Assembly (NCBI GenBank): GCA_030620375.1
Contig: JAUXEW010000040.1
Coordinates: 1-15,675, forward strand
Source: Desulfobacteraceae bacterium
Lineage (GTDB): Bacteria; Desulfobacterota; Desulfobacteria; Desulfobacterales; UBA5616
DNA: 15,675 nucleotides
Reading direction: 5' to 3'
Shown: in pieces, positions 13,664 to 15,675 of the stretch
Layout of the letters: every line of letters starts with the position of its first letter
How positions within the stretch are numbered: the stretch's first letter is position 1
The notes under the pieces: model-generated
The model's database searches: none
The model's input: only the letters and a program-made list of their open reading frames with translations
What the model was told of the DNA's origin: nothing
Position numbers and translations under genes: made by a program

Positions 13664-15446
13664 ACTTGGTGACATGCGAAGGACCCATACCTGTTGCGAC
13701 CTGGGTTCAGGCGACATCGATACTGAAGTTGTACTCATGGGATGGGTTCAGCGGCGAAGGGATCATGGCGGAGTCATCTTTGTGGATTTGCGAGACAGAG
13801 AGGGAATTACGCAGGTGGTTTTCAATCCGGTTGTTGGCAAAAATGTTCACCAAAAAGCCCACGGCCTTCGAAATGAATACGTTATAGGGGTTCGCGGAAA
13901 AGTAGATCCTCGACCGGAAGGGATGATCAACCCGAATTTGAATACCGGAGAGATCGAGATTACGGTTACGGAACTTAAAATTTTTAACACCGCTCAAACC
14001 CCTCCTTTCTTAGTTGAAGACAATGTTGACGTGTCAGAAACGGTTCGCTTGAGACATCGTCACATCGATCTTAGGCGCGGTCAATTGCAAAAAAATATGA
14101 TCATAAGACACAAAACAGCGGCTACCGTTCGGCAATATTTGAACAGTCTCGGCTTTTTGGATATCGAAACACCGGTTTTAACCCGCAGTACGCCGGAAGG
14201 CGCCAGGGATTACCTGGTCCCCAGTCGGGTCAATCCGGGGCAGTTTTATGCGTTGCCACAATCTCCCCAGTTGTTTAAGCAGTTGTTGATGATATCCGGT
14301 TTTGATCGTTATTATCAGATCGTTCGCTGTTTCCGGGATGAAGACCTGCGGGCCGACCGACAGCCGGAATTTACGCAGATCGATATGGAAATATCCTTTA
14401 CCGGCGAGGAAGATATCATGTCTGTGGCCGAAGGAATGATGGCGGCTATTTTTAAGGATATTCACAATATTGAATTGGACCGGCCTTTTTTAAGAATGAC
14501 CTTTGCGGACGCCGTGGACCGGTACGGTCTTGACAAACCGGATGTTCGATTTGGTCTTGAACTTAGTGACGTATCCGATATTGTACAGAGTTCCGACTTT
14601 AACGTTTTTGCAGACGTGGTGAAAAAAGGGGGTATTGTCAAGGCCCTCAACGCAAAAGGGTGTATTGACTTTTCTCGAAAAGAGATCGATAATTTGGCCG
14701 AGTTTACTACCATTTACCGGGCAAGGGGATTGGCCTGGATCAAAGTCAGGGACGATTCCTGGCAATCCCCCATTGCGAAATACTTCAGTGAAGAAGAGAA
14801 ACTGGCGCTGACTAATCGGATTAATATGGAATCCGGAGACTTGGTCTTTTTTGTGGCTGATCAACCCAAAGTAACCAATGAGGCCCTTGGCCATTTGAGA
14901 AATCATTTGGGTAAAAAGCTGGGACTTATCGACGAAAGCGAGTATAAGTTCGTATGGATTACCCATTTCCCGTTGCTGGAATATGATGAAGTCGAACAAA
15001 GGTATCAGGCGATGCATCATCCATTCACGGCACCTTTAGAAGAGGATTATGACCTTCTTGAAACCGATCCGCTTAACGTGACATCCAGAGCCTATGATAT
15101 GGTCTTAAACGGGTCTGAAATCGGTGGCGGGAGTATTCGGATTCATGAAAGGGCATTGCAGGAGAGGGTGTTTCGGGCACTGGGAATGGAAAAAGAAACC
15201 TATGAAGAAAAATTCGGGTTTTTACTTTCGGCATTGGAATCCGGTGCCCCGCCTCACGGCGGAATCGCCTTTGGGTTCGATCGACTCGTCATGATTCTCT
15301 GCTCGCAGCCATCCATTCGGGATATTATCGCATTTCCCAAAACGCAGAAGGCGGCATGCCTGCTGACCAATGCACCGTCCGGAACCACAAAGCGACAGCT
15401 GGACGAGCTTTCCTTAAGAATAATAAAACCGGCCGCAACCGACTAA
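13653..15446 (+). CDS. aspS: Aspartyl-tRNA synthetase, bacterial type, probably non-discriminating (Asp/Asn)
   Basis: Counted from the TTG start this is 597 residues, normal for bacterial AspRS. It attaches aspartate to tRNA-Asp and, if non-discriminating, also to tRNA-Asn for later amidation. The N-terminal anticodon-binding OB fold includes MGWVQRRRDHGGVIFVDLRDREG (29-51). Motif 2 is RCFRDEDLRADRQPEFTQ (225-242). A bacterial insertion domain occupies about 290-420, and motif 3 is GIAFGFDRLVM near the C-terminus. His38 in RDHGG and Gly90 in RPEG are the two residues associated with non-discriminating enzymes, where discriminating ones such as E. coli have Leu and Lys; I recall this from the Pseudomonas aeruginosa work. 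It overlaps hisS by 11 bases. Start choice is moderately certain; identity is secure. Confidence 0.96.
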   Translation: MTDRLGDMRRTHTCCDLGSGDIDTEVVLMGWVQRRRDHGGVIFVDLRDREGITQVVFNPVVGKNVHQKAHGLRNEYVIGVRGKVDPRPEGMINPNLNTGEIEITVTELKIFNTAQTPPFLVEDNVDVSETVRLRHRHIDLRRGQLQKNMIIRHKTAATVRQYLNSLGFLDIETPVLTRSTPEGARDYLVPSRVNPGQFYALPQSPQLFKQLLMISGFDRYYQIVRCFRDEDLRADRQPEFTQIDMEISFTGEEDIMSVAEGMMAAIFKDIHNIELDRPFLRMTFADAVDRYGLDKPDVRFGLELSDVSDIVQSSDFNVFADVVKKGGIVKALNAKGCIDFSRKEIDNLAEFTTIYRARGLAWIKVRDDSWQSPIAKYFSEEEKLALTNRINMESGDLVFFVADQPKVTNEALGHLRNHLGKKLGLIDESEYKFVWITHFPLLEYDEVEQRYQAMHHPFTAPLEEDYDLLETDPLNVTSRAYDMVLNGSEIGGGSIRIHERALQERVFRALGMEKETYEEKFGFLLSALESGAPPHGGIAFGFDRLVMILCSQPSIRDIIAFPKTQKAACLLTNAPSGTTKRQLDELSLRIIKPAATD

Positions 15447-15648
15447 CACTAGAAACCGCTTCTAAATATAAAGAAGACTAAAGGCCTGGAAGGCCAATCC
15501 CGAATCTTCTCCGGTAACATCCGAGGTCTTTAGGACTGCTGCGAAAAAATTCTGGAAAGCCGAGAAGGCGTGGAAGATCTCAAACAGATGGATATGATAG
15601 AAAGACATTCATCATCCGATAGAGAGTGTCAAAGAGGAGTATGAAATA
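15447..15648 (+). other. Spacer after aspS
   Basis: This spacer of about 200 bases has no complete gene with a start. One frame is open from about 15530 to 15643 (34 codons ending at a TGA) without a start codon, which may be chance or a decayed gene end. A small GGCC/GGCC hairpin near 15482-15494 has no T tract, so I do not call a terminator. Confidence 0.35.
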
Positions 15649-15675
15649 ATGGACAAAAAGATTGTCGGCCTAATC
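15649..15675 (+). CDS. Start of a gene cut by the window end
   Basis: An ATG at 15649 opens nine codons (MDKKIVGLI) that run off the window. AAAGAGGAG at 15631-15639 is a good Shine-Dalgarno nine bases upstream. An overlapping ATG at 15641 stops after two codons. Nothing can be said about the product. Confidence 0.5.

Noticed and set aside
15530..15643. A 34-codon open frame after aspS
   Set aside because: It has no start codon and no recognisable family. It is too short to separate from chance.

Overview
The window looks like a chromosomal segment of a strictly anaerobic, Gram-negative bacterium, most likely a sulfate-reducing deltaproteobacterium (Desulfobacterota, Desulfobacterales-like). 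This is inferred from the protein styles, the exported AmmeMemoRadiSam genes and the AspRS type; there is no rRNA or marker gene to prove it. Base composition is fairly even, and no phage, transposase, tRNA, rRNA or CRISPR array was seen.

Layout. (1) 10-1492, minus strand: a DUF2062 membrane protein followed, after one base, by the 16S rRNA dimethyladenosine transferase RsmA. (2) 1493-1842: a divergent gene-free region with a strong sigma70-like promoter for the plus strand, a hairpin, and one 17-base copy of a repeat end found again near hisS. (3) 1843-5271, plus strand: a small winged-helix protein and a 993-residue M16C presequence-type peptidase, probably one transcript. (4) 5285-11919, minus strand: five closely packed genes. 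In transcription order they are a Memo-AMMECR1 fusion (AmrB-AmrA), a membrane-embedded spermidine-synthase-like protein, the radical SAM enzyme AmrS, PanB, and a Rossmann/DUF2520 oxidoreductase. (5) 11920-12379: a divergent regulatory region with opposed promoters, an inverted repeat centred between them, and a 212-bp MITE-like element lying between the plus-strand promoter and hisS. (6) 12380-15446, plus strand: hisS and aspS, overlapping. (7) 15447-15675: a short spacer and the first nine codons of a gene cut by the window end.

The most interesting part is the 7064-11919 block. AmrA, AmrB and AmrS form the widespread but functionally unexplained AmmeMemoRadiSam system. Here the Memo-AMMECR1 fusion has a Sec-type signal peptide and the radical SAM enzyme has a twin-arginine signal. 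The gene between them encodes a membrane protein whose spermidine-synthase-like domain has lost several hallmark residues. Together these predict a version of the system acting outside the cytoplasm or at the membrane, which would be unusual for radical SAM chemistry. Its co-transcription with two candidate pantothenate-pathway genes may be meaningful or may be simple operon packing.

HisS and AspS are translationally coupled. AspRS carries the His and Gly signature of non-discriminating enzymes, so Asn-tRNA is probably made through GatCAB. The hisS leader appears to contain the whole MITE-like element, which would make a highly structured 5' UTR.
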